This document shows, in pieces, positions 34,825 through 47,600 of a stretch of 64,000 nucleotides of DNA (the first letter of the stretch is position 1; each line of letters begins with the position of its first letter). The stretch lies in contig CM082597.2 in NCBI GenBank assembly GCA_040954595.2, forward strand, positions 1,736,001 through 1,800,000. The letters run 5' to 3'. The DNA comes from Balanoglossus misakiensis. Its lineage: Eukaryota > Hemichordata. The notes beneath the pieces were generated by a model, which was not told the origin of the DNA, ran no database searches, and saw only the letters and a program-made list of their open reading frames with translations. The position numbers and the translations under genes were made by a program.

Positions 34825-37583
34825 TTCCGTGCGATTTTTTCTTGCTCTTGACTTGATCAGGAAAATTGCGGATATTTAGCTGGGTTCCAAGAGTGATTTT
34901 CCTAGCAGCGAGAAATCCCGACAGTACTTTGCAAATGCATGTCGTCTTACCAGTACTCGTCTTACCAGCACAGTTATTCAGTCAGTCTCGAATATGCGGG
35001 CACTGAAATTACGTTCGCGCGTGCGCAAAGTGTGGTAGGGGACCGGAGCTACCGCCCTGATGGATGAACGATTCACTAAACGGCTATTGATAATACGTGA
35101 TGCTTTTTGTTGTCGGAGTGGGTTTGATCATTGACACCGCATCTTGACTTCTTATCACATTTTTGTCACATTGATATTATAACATGCATTAGTTGGCGGG
35201 GACAGGGTCTCCTCGGTACACTTGAGTCAGCAATATCATTATTTGATGGATGGTGAACCCTGGCCATAATTTTTTAGACTGAAGACATCGAAATTGTCAG
35301 GAGAATATCATGATTAAAATGTTCTGTTGCGGTTCTCAATGACATATGCAAAATTTTTCCATGGGTAAGTGTCGCGGTGCCATTCTGAAATGACATTTTC
35401 ATCGGTTTTGCCTTTGAGAATCTCATCCTCGAGCTTTTGACCCTTACCTACACTTTTGACCTTTAGCCTCTGTGACTGTTACGTAATTGGTTCGCTTTGC
35501 TCAGAAACCATTGTCTCCGCGCGATGCATAAATTAAAAGCCAACGCCCACTTGGCTACAACAATGTGCTATGGAAATTTTCCAATGGCTAAGAACTTGGT
35601 TTCACAATGATGTAATAGGGCCTACTCACACAAGAAATGTCCTTCAGCGTTGTCCAAAACATCACGTTTCTTGCGAATGCTGGCGACTCTTGTCTTGTTT
35701 TCCAACTCATCATTGAAGCAGATAATCGCCTCCCAAATCATGTTCGACGGTTCATCAACAGTGCTTATTTGCATAATAGACGGGTTTCATTCAAGGGGTC
35801 GGGGGTCACCAATAGTTCAACCTGGACTGGACAGGGGCCTTTTTCATTTCGTATTTTTGGCAGTTAAAGCTTCTAGAGCTGCCAAGTGTCACATATATTT
35901 TCCCCAATAAATAATAACCAACCAGACAGAATGTTTCAAAGAAGAAAATTCACCATTTTAGTTGTACTTTGCATTTTCCCACAGTGGCGGCCATATTTGT
36001 TTGCGGCAAAGCTTGATTATTTATCGGGTTAAAACTTGCATATGCATTCATACTTACGGTTTTTAATACTTGTATATATTCATCAGTGCACATATCTGTT
36101 TGGGCTAATGTTATTACATTTTGCAAATAAATTTCATGATAATTATCCCAAAATTTGCAGCTCAAAAGATATCCAAAAATATCAGAACAGAAATTCTTCA
36201 TGAATATTTTTGCATAATGCTTAATTTTCAGCAAAACATTCACGCCCAATTTAATCTGCTACTATCTATCTTTATTATAACTTTTGATAGAAAATATAAA
36301 ATATATCAATGTACAAATTGAAAATTATCATTTGTGTACTCCAGCATACATAAATCATCTTTTCTACTTCTAACAAACAGCTTTGGAAAAATAAATGATT
36401 ATAATAATTAAGTACAAAACTGATCACAATGTGACGCGTTGATGAACGAAGTTTAACCAAGTTTTTATAAAGTTTGAGTCGGCAAGTACTTGACTTAAGA
36501 AGATGAATGGGAATTTCGCTTGTATGAAAAAAAGCATTTTACAGGTATAGAATACATGAAAGTTAAAATTCCATGGAAAATGTGAACGACCTCAAATTTT
36601 AGTTTGCAATTGAAAATATACACAATCAGATCAAAAGAAGCTGATGCATTGGACGGAAAAAATTGAACCTATTTTACATACCCGTCCAGAGTTTGGTTTC
36701 AGCAATAGGTAAAATATAAAATTCGCTTTCTTTTTGTTTGGTAGGATAAACAATTACCACATTAAATGAATGCAATGATTAGTTTATCAGATTATGCTGA
36801 TATTATCTGGAATAGATATTTACATACTATTTACAAGAAATTACGAAAATATGCTCATTTGTAGAATGAGATGAAAAAGATGTGGTTTCCAAAATAAATG
36901 GAACCCGATGCAATGTACACAAGCCAGAATAAGCCGCGCTTAACCAAGTTACAAAATAATACACACCATTCAAGTTCCTTTAACAGTAGAATACAATGTA
37001 TTTTCTCTAGTCTATATTGCTTTTTGAATACCTGTCACATCAAATTAATGTTTCCATTCATCATTTCTGTGACAGGGTAACTTCTATTCTTTGACAAAGT
37101 TTTTTTATTTTCATCTTTCATATAATTTTATTTTAATATCCCTGGCTCACATGTTTAATCGATATTACACCATATTTTTTATACCAGCCATCATCATATC
37201 ACTGCCTAATTAACTCCACCACAGCTGTCTCTTTGTGAATTTTCTCATAAAGCAGTCAATTTGTAAGACAACATACTGTAATATCACCAGTGTTATTTTC
37301 AGGGAATCGAAGGTCGATATTTGGGTATCTACATACTCCCCAATTATGACAGAGCATTGATACTTATTTGCTGCGAACATAATTGACATAGAGATATTAC
37401 TACTGCCATTGTAAATGTGGATATTCATATGGTTGACTAGCAACTGTTCTGTTGTGATATCTTTTCTAAACTGCCACTATAAACTACATCAATCTCTGTT
37501 CAATTGGCTTTAATTATTACAACATATTTAACTTTCTGTATGAATATTATTGCCAGACAAAATATGTCTAAATTGGAGCATCA
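34825..37583. other. Intergenic region: cyclase 5' side and giant-gene 3' side
   Basis: No gene supported. The left part should contain the cyclase promoter and 5' UTR; no TATA box is evident. A 12-codon upstream frame (ATG ending at 34940, stop at 34902-34904) and a tandem 15-base duplication containing TGGTAAGACGA (about 34940-34970) lie in the presumed leader. The right part is AT-rich and should hold the 3' UTR of the giant gene, with two minus-strand AATAAA signals at 37104-37109 and 37127-37132. Small plus-strand open frames around 35637-35910 show no recognisable domain. Confidence 0.5.
37104..37132 (-). terminator. Candidate polyadenylation signals of the giant receptor gene
   Basis: Two AATAAA hexamers on the minus strand at 37127-37132 and 37104-37109, about 450-480 bases past the stop codon at 37584-37586. 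Confidence 0.4.
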
Positions 37584-40235
37584 TTATTTCACCATTTGTA
37601 TTTCTTGTTCTTTTTTGACGATCTCTCCTTGGATTTGCGAGATTCTCTTCATTAAGTTATCTTTCTTCATTGTCAGGCTGGTCATTTGTGCTGTCAATGT
37701 GTCAGACTGTACCCCAGGTGTACTATCAGCATGTGCAATGCCCTCGCTCACTGATTGGATGTCAGAGAGCACTCTCGCCACCTGGGTGTTTAAGTTGTCC
37801 AACTGGGACTCCATCTGATTAATCTGCATGTTGAGTAGCTCTTTTGGACTCTTCAGACCTGAAGATGCCTTCTTGACAAGCGGTCTGCAACAGGCAGAGA
37901 AATGTGCAGATTTTAACTTCAGATTTCAAATTCTAATTATGCTATCCTTTTTCTTTTAAACTGATTTCGCCCGTCATATATTCATACTTCTGTCTCTCAA
38001 TTTCAATTTCACACCTTATTATCTCATCATGTTGATTAACTCACCTCCTTGCCGGTTTGTCTTTGGGTTGGTGACCTTTAAGTTCACCCAACCTAGCAGA
38101 GACATAGTCGCCTGCCATCTTAGCTCCACCATGACTAGCCAGGAACTCTCTCAGTCGGGTGTTGGTCGTCTCTTGTTTGAACTCTGCTGAACGCTCATCA
38201 ATGTTCTGAGTGGAATGGACAGAAGATGCATAAGCAGTTTGCAAAAATAATGAATAAAACAAGACCTTGTATCTACTTGTACAATCTCTTTGAATAAGAG
38301 GGCTATTTGATATTTCTACAGGGCTGTATAAACCCTGCAACACTGCCCAAGTGGTCAAAATTACACTAAGCAGTCGTCAACTCACCGATGGTCCAAATTC
38401 TCCCTGTGCTGGCATCTTGACCTTGATATTGACAAGTTCACCAACCACATTGGTCTTATCCTCTGATGTCTTAGTATGCCTGAATGCCGTTTCTAAAGCC
38501 GTCTTGCCAGCGGTCAGTGGCAAGCCTGTCAGCTGACCGGTGGCCGGTGTGCTGCGGGATCTTGCGAAGAACATATCCTGGCATACAATGTTCATAAGCT
38601 GCAAAACAAAGCAAAAAATGAACAATAACCTCATGTGGCAAAATACGTTTCAGGGCCGTAAAGATTATACAAGCACTGATCTCTGTGTAACAGAAACCCA
38701 GCTGATGAACATCAGACCTGTCCACAGTGGCCAGTCAAGGGACTTACCCAAACTGGCCTTTATAGATAGGTGGCCTGATACATAGGTCAATTAATATAAA
38801 TTGCACAGGGACCGTAACATAGTGGCTGCTATAGAGAGGTGGCCACTAACACAGGTTTGAGTTTTATCTAATCTCAAGTGCAGGTGGCAAATCATGGCAC
38901 AGGAAAAGATAGAACTCCTACCTTGAAGAACTCCCTAAGGAAGAGTGGGTTCCTGTCATCGGTCAGATCGCCCACTTTGATGTGAGCTAAGCAATGAATA
39001 ACAACCATGATAAACTCTCCCACTGATTCCAACCTCTCCTGTCGGACAAAGAGGATATTCTGGGCGTGTTGATAGAAGAAGGAATTACGGAACATATTCC
39101 GGTCGTAGTTATTCGGCGGAAGATTGGACGCCAGCAAGAGGGTGACCTCCGGCGTCCGGACAAGGTGTCGCAGCATTCGCATTAGGAAGACACCAAAACG
39201 GTAGACGACGAACTGGCTCGGGGTTATACCATTGATGTCCAGGGGGGTCAGCTCACCGTTGCATAACCACTGGGCATCTCTTATGTCCAGGAATGGATCG
39301 GTACCAGAGCCTGGAAAATTTAATAAAACATTCCCGGTTCAGTAGCTGAACTTACAATTCTACAAACATGTTTTATTTTATCATCTCACTTCTCAAGAAC
39401 ATCAAATGCTTTTCAGAGACCTCCTCCCACAATTTCTTTTCAATATCTTTGGGTATACTTTTAAATTACAAGCTGCAGAAATCTGTTTTCTCAGAGTAAA
39501 AATTTTCAGTTTGTCGATTTAACTTTCACCTTCTTACGGCTGATACCGACAATGATTAATCCATGGCAACCATGGTAATTTCATTGATAAAAATAGTATT
39601 ATAAATAAATAAACAGATATTAAAAATGAAAATGCAGCATTCAAAATCGTGGCCTTTGGTATTTCTATAAATACTCAGCAACAACGGTCACAAGAAATAT
39701 ACAGAATACTTCAGTCAACTGAGATTAATGAAAATTATATCTCAACATTCATGGGTATTCATTTTGATTAAAAATACTGCATTCGTTTAAAATGGTACAA
39801 AAGACGACAGATGGAAAATGCAACTTCAATTAATACTTTGCGTGAAGTGCAAACAGGATTAGTGTAATCCGGGTTTTGTCGATGAAAATTGCAACTTTTC
39901 AATTATTTTTTTACGTGAGTTTTATTATCGCGAGTTCCTGGTTAAATTGACTGACTTCAGATGGAGCAAAAATACATCAAGTAAGATGAGATGACAAAGC
40001 TTACCGTATACTCCAGATCCAACAGCACCATCTCCAGCATTCTTCTTCAGCATGTCTTCCATTTCTGTCAGCTGTTGGTACAACGGGGAATTCATCAGAG
40101 CCGTCATCCAGTCATCGCTGAGCCCTCGAGGAACTCGGTCCTCAAGCCCCTCCTTGCCTTGTCCCTTCTTGTTCCACAGTGAGGGGTCATCAGGTCGCAA
40201 GGAGTCGTCATTTGACCTGTTGAGCTCCGCAGCAC
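37584..40235 (-). other. Giant gene: C-terminal globular domain and tail
   Basis: Exons 40005-40235, 38922-39310, 38386-38598, 38045-38205 and 37584-37884. After a linker, exon 38922-39310 encodes a mixed hydrophobic segment unlike the preceding coiled coil (DPFLDIRDAQWL, FVVYRFGVFLMRMLRHLV, LFVRQERLESVGEFIMVVI, DRNPLFLREFFK) that continues into LMNIVCQDMFFARSR in the next exon. It looks helical and compact, an ARM/HEAT-like or other all-alpha domain by appearance only. The last two exons return to polar helix ending QIQGEIVKKEQEIQMVK. No family name is recognised. Confidence 0.75.
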
Positions 40236-41635
40236 CTGGGGAGAGAGATTTGGGATTATCACTGACCAATGAAAAGAAGGGCCAAAACTAGAACTTATAC
40301 AGTGCACATGAAATATGGCAGGCAGCAAAGGCAGTCCACTATTTTAATGTGTCGAACGCAAAATTTGCAGAACATTTGGTTTGGATGAATGTTTTTACAC
40401 ACAAATGCACACATGCACATAAGACAATCATCGGCCTTTAAACATTACTTCAAGGGGAGTATAAGAATCCTTACTCCGTGCTTGTATGACATTCAGTTGA
40501 TCCATTTCCTGTCTTGCGGCCACCTCTCCAGCACTTCCATGTTCCTGTTCCAACTTGGATAACTCGGCCTGCTTTTTCTTCTTCCGTCTGGCTTCGAGTC
40601 GCCTCCTTGTTGCATCCTTCTGTTTAGTACGCTCTTTCTTCTGTGCCTCATCCCAGGCTTTCATGGCTGCCTCGTGATCTGCAAGGATTTTCTACAAACA
40701 GAGAAACGTTTCATTCGTAAATTCCTGCTACTGCTGACACACAACACAAGATATTTTTCTAATATTTGGAATAAAGAATTTTAGATTTCATTGATCAAAA
40801 CCACCATTAACATTGTCTTCCTGCTTTCCTTTGAAATCCCATGCAATAACTTCCCATCATTACTATTACTTTTTCTTGCCAGAAAGCTAACACTGGATTG
40901 ATTAACATTGCTTGAAATTATGGGTCAATTTGGATGTAGGTCAATCGTCATATCTTCATATATTGCAATCAGTGCCTATTGGGAAAATTTCCTGCGGCTG
41001 ATGTTGGAATAAATGGTGAATATGAACTCTTATAAATAATGACTTAGACCACATTTGTATAGGCTATCAGCACGTCATGTTCCAATGTTCTTAACAACAA
41101 ATATTATTTAAGCAACCGTCAGTCACTGATTATTTAGAAAAAAAGTTAGTCTAAGTGGGGCCTGCCCATAATAAGCTGTTCTAATAGATTAACTGCAGGC
41201 CGTATAAGTTTCTTTTGAAATCTCAGATCGACTTTGGAAAGAGGTTGTAATGCCCTAAAGCAAAACAAGCGACATTCACTTTGATTGGAGTCACTATATC
41301 TCGGTCATATTCAAATGAAATGTTGTAATTTGCGTCATATTTCCATTAAAATTCCCATTTGCAATCTTGTAAATTGTCTTGCGCAGACAATGATGGATGA
41401 AAGTGTGCATGTACTTTGATTTGATGGTGAACATTTCAAAGGCCGTATGTTTTCACTAAACCAGAATACTTGAACTCTTCTGTCAGATCGATCACTCCAA
41501 AAACTTAATGTTTCAACACATAATACATAGCAACTTTATACATATATACATACATACATACATACATACATACATACATACATACATACATACATACATA
41601 CATACATACATACATACATACATACATACATACAT

Positions 41636-41666
<31 letters not shown>

Positions 41667-44600
41667 GAATACATCGTGTGATCTAAAATACCTTTCTCTT
41701 AGCTTCGTCTGTTTCTCCTTCAAGCTCAGCCTTCAGTCGTTTCTCTCTCTCATTCCTCTGGTGTTCAGCCAGTTTCTCTCTCTCAGTTTCTCTTTCCTTC
41801 AGTCTTTCCTCGTCCTTCAGCCTCTGTCTTTCAATTTCCGCTTCCAGAGCTCTGCGTAAAAAGAGTGCATATAATAACTTCCATGTGTTCAAGATGCAAA
41901 TTGACGCAGTACATGTATGTAGGAATAAATTGTTACAATCCAGACCGAAAAAAATGGCTGTGTTAATTTTTGCAGGTAATATATTATTGATAATTATGTT
42001 TCCCACATACTCACAAACTAATTGCTTCTGTACTGGCTACCTAAACTACTATATTTCACTGAGTAGAGCATGTTGTATGCATATTAATCAATCAATTAAT
42101 CTTTGTACAGTACAGGGAATCACGGGCACGGTTTTATGCCAACGGAAACACTGAAATATTCATGTGTACACAACCCACACAAAATTCAAAATTCCCCTCA
42201 TCAGCTATCATTCTTCATGAGGTTATTCATGATCACATCTGTGACGAAACATATGTCTATTATTTGTTGAAGAGACCATTAGGTGTGGACATCTGCCTAA
42301 TAAGTGCTTCAGATAATGACCATTAGGCAATTAACGTAATGGTAAATGATAGGGCCATTAGGTTGGTCTTTTTCTTAATGCACTTTTAATAACACGGAAG
42401 TCTGCCTGATCCCAATTTTTGACCTATATCTCTTAGCTATTTCTCGTTGACCACTTTAATAATTTTGACATTTCTTTCCCATAGTAATTTACTCCCAATC
42501 ATCTTACTTGATTTCCTCCTGCATCTTCCGTTTTCGTTCCGCGTCCTGTTTTCGCTTCTCAGCTTTGATTCGCTCCATCTGCTCGGCCAGCTCCCTCATT
42601 TTCGTTTCCCGGAATTTCTTGGCGTCAGCTGCTGCTTTGTCAGCCTCATCCGTGTATTGTTTGATCATTTCCTGGAAAGGGGGAGCAGAAAACAAAAAAT
42701 AGTTCATTTGAAAGAGACTTTTCAATATTATGATTAACAAATCTGAGTCGATTGCCAGGCATTTATCAATCAAACCTAACCTTATCTTTCAAATAATTTA
42801 TTAGTCAAATCGATTTTACACACAGGCACACACATGTATATTTAACCATTGCAATTCTATTCTCTCTACTGACCTGATGAGACCGTCCAAACTCAAGTAT
42901 ATAAATATATATGCGTTTGATTGTGTGTGTGTGTGTGTGTGTGCATATATGTACATGTATGCATATATATAGCAACATAAACAACATACCTCTTCAGCAG
43001 GGGACATATCCCTCATAGCATCAGCCAGTTCTCTCAGCTGTTTCTCCTTAAGTGCCAGTCTGTCCTGGGCGTGCTTCACATCCAGTGATGGCAAGATGTC
43101 CTTCTCTGCTTGCTCTATCTGCTGTGTCGTGATCTTGTCAAAATCGTTCAATTGTTTCTGCGTTTATAACATAACAGGGTACAGTCATCAGTTACATCTT
43201 AGCAATAATCACAGCTGTACAATTTTTATATTCAGTTAATATTACAAGTATTACAATATTGAATTTTCACTATTGTTTGACTTGACTACCTTGTGTTGGC
43301 GTAGGAGGTCTTCCTTCCTGTCCGCCAACTCCTCTTCTGTCATGTCACCAGGGTTGGTCAGCAACTCCATCAGCTCTTGCTGTTGTGACCGCAGAAGTTT
43401 TTCTCTCTCCGCCTGTCGCTGGTCGGCCATCTTGGATCTGGCTTCGGCAATGGCCGCCTCTCTGTCGCGCTTCATTTGTTCCTCCTGAAATCCAGACATA
43501 CGTACAAATATTTCAGTCTGCATGCTTGTGTATCAGTTGAGAAGCTGTCTGCCGTCTAAAACTCAGAATACTGGAAGATTCTCTTTTAAACCATACACAG
43601 GTTTTTGAGTCGACACCTTACCTGGTTGACAGTTTCTTTGAGATGTCTTTGTCGCAGGACACGATAGATCATCTGTTCAACACTTCCTCCGTCATTGTTG
43701 TGCTCATCTTTGATTGCTGGTCGTTCTTTTCCTTTCATCTGCAAATAAAAAATGAAAATATATCACTAGTTATATTAACATAGTGTTTTCCAGAAAACAT
43801 AGACAATGACTTGTTAACAAAAGTTTATTGTTTATCCAGGAATAAAATGGACTATCATATTTATCAAAATCTGTTGGTAATTTGCGCATATTTTGTGAGG
43901 AAGTAACCAACCTGTTGCTGTAGTATCTGCTCCCTTTCCATCTGCTGCTTGGCCAATTCCCTGCCCATTTCAGCTTCCCGTTTATCCTTCAAACTTTCCA
44001 TCTTTCTCTTCCGTCTCTCTTCCAGTCTGTCTGCAAGTGCAGCTTTCTGCCTTGACTTTTCCTTGTCCATGTTCTTACCCAGTCGTGCCATCTAATGTTA
44101 ATGCAGAAAATAAATGAGTGAGTTGCAATGTGTACTTTCATGTGTACTTTCATTGTACATGTAATGACTGGCTGTGAGGGTAACAGCATACTGTAAACCA
44201 GGAATTTTTCGCGACAAGAAATTTTCATGATACTACTGTATCACTGTTCTTTAAATTTTTTGTGACTATTTATTTTCACATTTTTCTGGCTCTCGAAGTT
44301 CGCGAAAATTTATCAACTTCAATCCCTACCTCCTTTCTGTGTTCCTCCATCAGTCTCTGATATTCCTCCTCACTCATTTGTTTCCTCTTCAGCAACATCT
44401 CCTTCTCAAACTCAGCATCTTTCTGCGTAATCATCTTCTTCTTTTCACCATCTAGTTCTTCTTCGATTTCCTTTCCGGACTTCTCTCTGTCTGATTCAAC
44501 ATCTTTCTTGATCTTGTCTTCAGCCTCAAGATGTTTCAGTTCCAACTCAGCCTGTCTCTGAATTTGATTTTCCTGAGAACAAAAAGAATTACAAACATCA

Positions 44601-47600
44601 TATGGCGATTGCTATATAACCATAAGTGGGGCAGGTTTGCTCACTCTTTTCGAAAGATTCTTTGCTGCCATGAAGACTCACATTGATTGCCTTAGAAACA
44701 GGACATCATATAATTATCAGAACTGCAAGTCAATGAGTACTCTAAAAGCTTTTTTGAACACGCTCTAATATCATTTTTAATATCTTTGACTTGATGAAAC
44801 ATGATATGAAAGTCATTCTCGACATTAAGATGGCAAAACTATGGCTTTATTATAAAGTCTTTAAGATCAATTAAATAATTATATTTTTCTTTTAAGCAAT
44901 TGTATGGATGAAAGTTACCAACTAGCTGATAATGTGAAACTGCAGTGGCAATTTTGTAGCAATTATCTCACCAACAACCACTGAGTATCCTGAGTTATCA
45001 TATACATTTACCGGTAGTGTAAGAAAAGCACCCATTTCAGCAAAATATGCCTCAACCGCAATGTCTGTAATGGTGAGGCTGAGTCTGCATACAGGAAACG
45101 TGGGTGATATGTTTTTTCTTTAATTCTCTCCCAACATACCTGTAAATTTTTGAGTTTGTTCTGGATTTCTTCAGATTCTAATGAAGCGTTGATGTCATCA
45201 ATGGCCTTGCCACCTTCTTCACCTCCGAGCAGAGCCTTCAAATGAAGACAGTTGTAAAAGTCAAACTCCACAATGCATTTCACTACACACATCCCTATGT
45301 ACATGTAACTACTGATCACCTTAATACACACCCATGCTAAACTGTGGAAATTTATATTAAAAGTGAAAACATTGGCACATTGCAAACATATCCAAGCGAC
45401 CATAGCCCCAAACCAGCATGCTGTGCAATTAATAGGCAAATGTCTATTTTTTCAAACCATGCTTAACAACCCACAAATAAATACTCACATTACAATAAAT
45501 TACATTTAAAATAAAACCAACCTTAAACCAAAAGACATGCACAATTCTCATTTAAGTTAACTACTGTCACTACTATTTAATGGGGCATGGAATAAGCAAG
45601 GCACATTTGAGGGTTAACAAGTTCCATTTACATAGGGGTGGCGGGGAAGGGGATGGGCAGGTATAAGCAAATTGGGTATTATCAATAAAATCAAACCACA
45701 TATTAATTACACAAATGCAAAAGACACTCATTCAAAGGTGTACACTAGCTGTAACTTCAAATTTAAAAATACAGTTGTCAATGTAAAAAATAGATTAGGG
45801 GATAAAGTTGCGAGAAGTTACCACTAGTGTCTGTGCAACAAATATGTTCAATCATGAGACACTTAAAATTATCCACAGTTATGTTGCTTTTACCATGGCA
45901 ACCATCCAAAGAAAACGAATATGTACATCTTACAAGACAATACAGTAACGATGACATCTTACTCATCAACACACAGAACAAAATGTAACGACAAAAAGCA
46001 CACATTTGTAGATATACTGAGAGCTTTACCTTCGGAATCACCTGTACAGACAATCCAAGAATTCGAAGCAGAGGAGAGGGATTTCATTGATGTTAGGATA
46101 AAAGCATAGAAACACTTGATTGATTAGCAAATTGAAAGCGAAGTTGCCCTATTTACACTATTGTGGTTATTTAAGTTTCTTTAAATGGGCTATTCAGTGT
46201 TGTTCTATTCATCACTGAAGCATGCTATGCAACTTGATGTCAGAGTTCAACTCAGCCTGTACATGGACATACCACATGAAACACTTCCATCATATATTTT
46301 TGGCCAGTACCAAAAATTGTCCAGCAGTGGTTTTATCCATATATAGGATGTAAGCTGAGCTGCGATAACCAATGCTTATGCATATTTCAGTGAAAGAACA
46401 ACACAATCTATTAAAAGAATGTAAAATAACCAAAATAATGTCACAATGCTTCCCATGATCCGATGCGCTGCAATGCTTTGTTATTTCTATTCACAAAAAA
46501 TGTTGCGGCTGAAAATTCTCCAGCTTTGCGTTAACGGCGCCTTGAACATTTGATATACAGCTGGCATAAGCTTGGCATGTTGAGGGCGATCTGCGATTTG
46601 GAAGTACACTCTGGCTGCTTGGCACCGAGTTTCGTTGACAGCGAGTAGTAGAGCACTAGAGGGCACTGTTACACCAGCAGGTTATTTTCACATGTTTTAA
46701 CCCACTAGGCTTATCCATTGTTTCATTTGATACAGCTCTGTAGATGCTTTAAAAGAGACTAGCAAACACACAGATGGAAACTCTGGAAAACATCAAAACT
46801 GTTGATCTGCCGCTACTGATCAACAGAAGTCACGAAACCAGAAAATTTAACTGATGAACCAACTAAAAAGCGACTAAGACCCTACAACCACATACCTGCT
46901 GTTTGGTGACATGATTGAGTTCCTTGTGCATGGCGTCTTCCACCTTCACTTCTTGAGTGAGGCGTTTCCTTGCCGCCAGTTTGGCCATGAGAGCATTCCT
47001 CTGCTGGTCGCGCTGTGCGTCCAGCTTTCCTTGGAGTCTTCCCTTGTTGGCTTCGTATTCTGCCATGATTCTGTCTTTCTCGTCCTGGCTGATGTCACCA
47101 CTCTCCATGAGTGACTATGTAATTTACAACAAGAAAACAGAAATCAACTAAAACTTCAGGACACACTAATAATATGGAACAAACTCTTCTTTTATGTCTC
47201 TATATTTAGTGAACTCTGAAAAATCTGTTTTCCAAAAAGGTCTCAAGTTGTCAATGAGAGTGTTATACATGAAGTACATATACTCATGTTCTTAAACTTA
47301 CATTCAGTGCATTCAGATGTGATTTTCGCTGATCTTCATTTGCGATTTCATCAACCACGCTCAACAAGGCTTGCTCCTCGCGTTTTCTGTCTGCTTCTGC
47401 CTGAGCTGTAGTGGCTGTAATGAAAATAAATGAATGTAATTAGCCATACAAAGATAATCTTTGGTGCCTTATATCTTAAGAACAAGACAGATATCACTAT
47501 GAGTCACAGTTTCCTACCTTTCTTCCTGTCTTTGCGAGCCCTCATCCTGTCTTTCATGTTGTTCTTCAAATCCTTGCTACGTTTGCTTTGCTGTTGAAGT

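Noticed and set aside
35637-35910. Plus-strand open frames of 76 and 86 residues
   Set aside because: Two overlapping frames, no domain, and located in presumed regulatory or UTR sequence.
41505-41723. Met-Tyr-Val-Cys repeat protein
   Set aside because: Translation of the CATA/CA microsatellite inside an intron.
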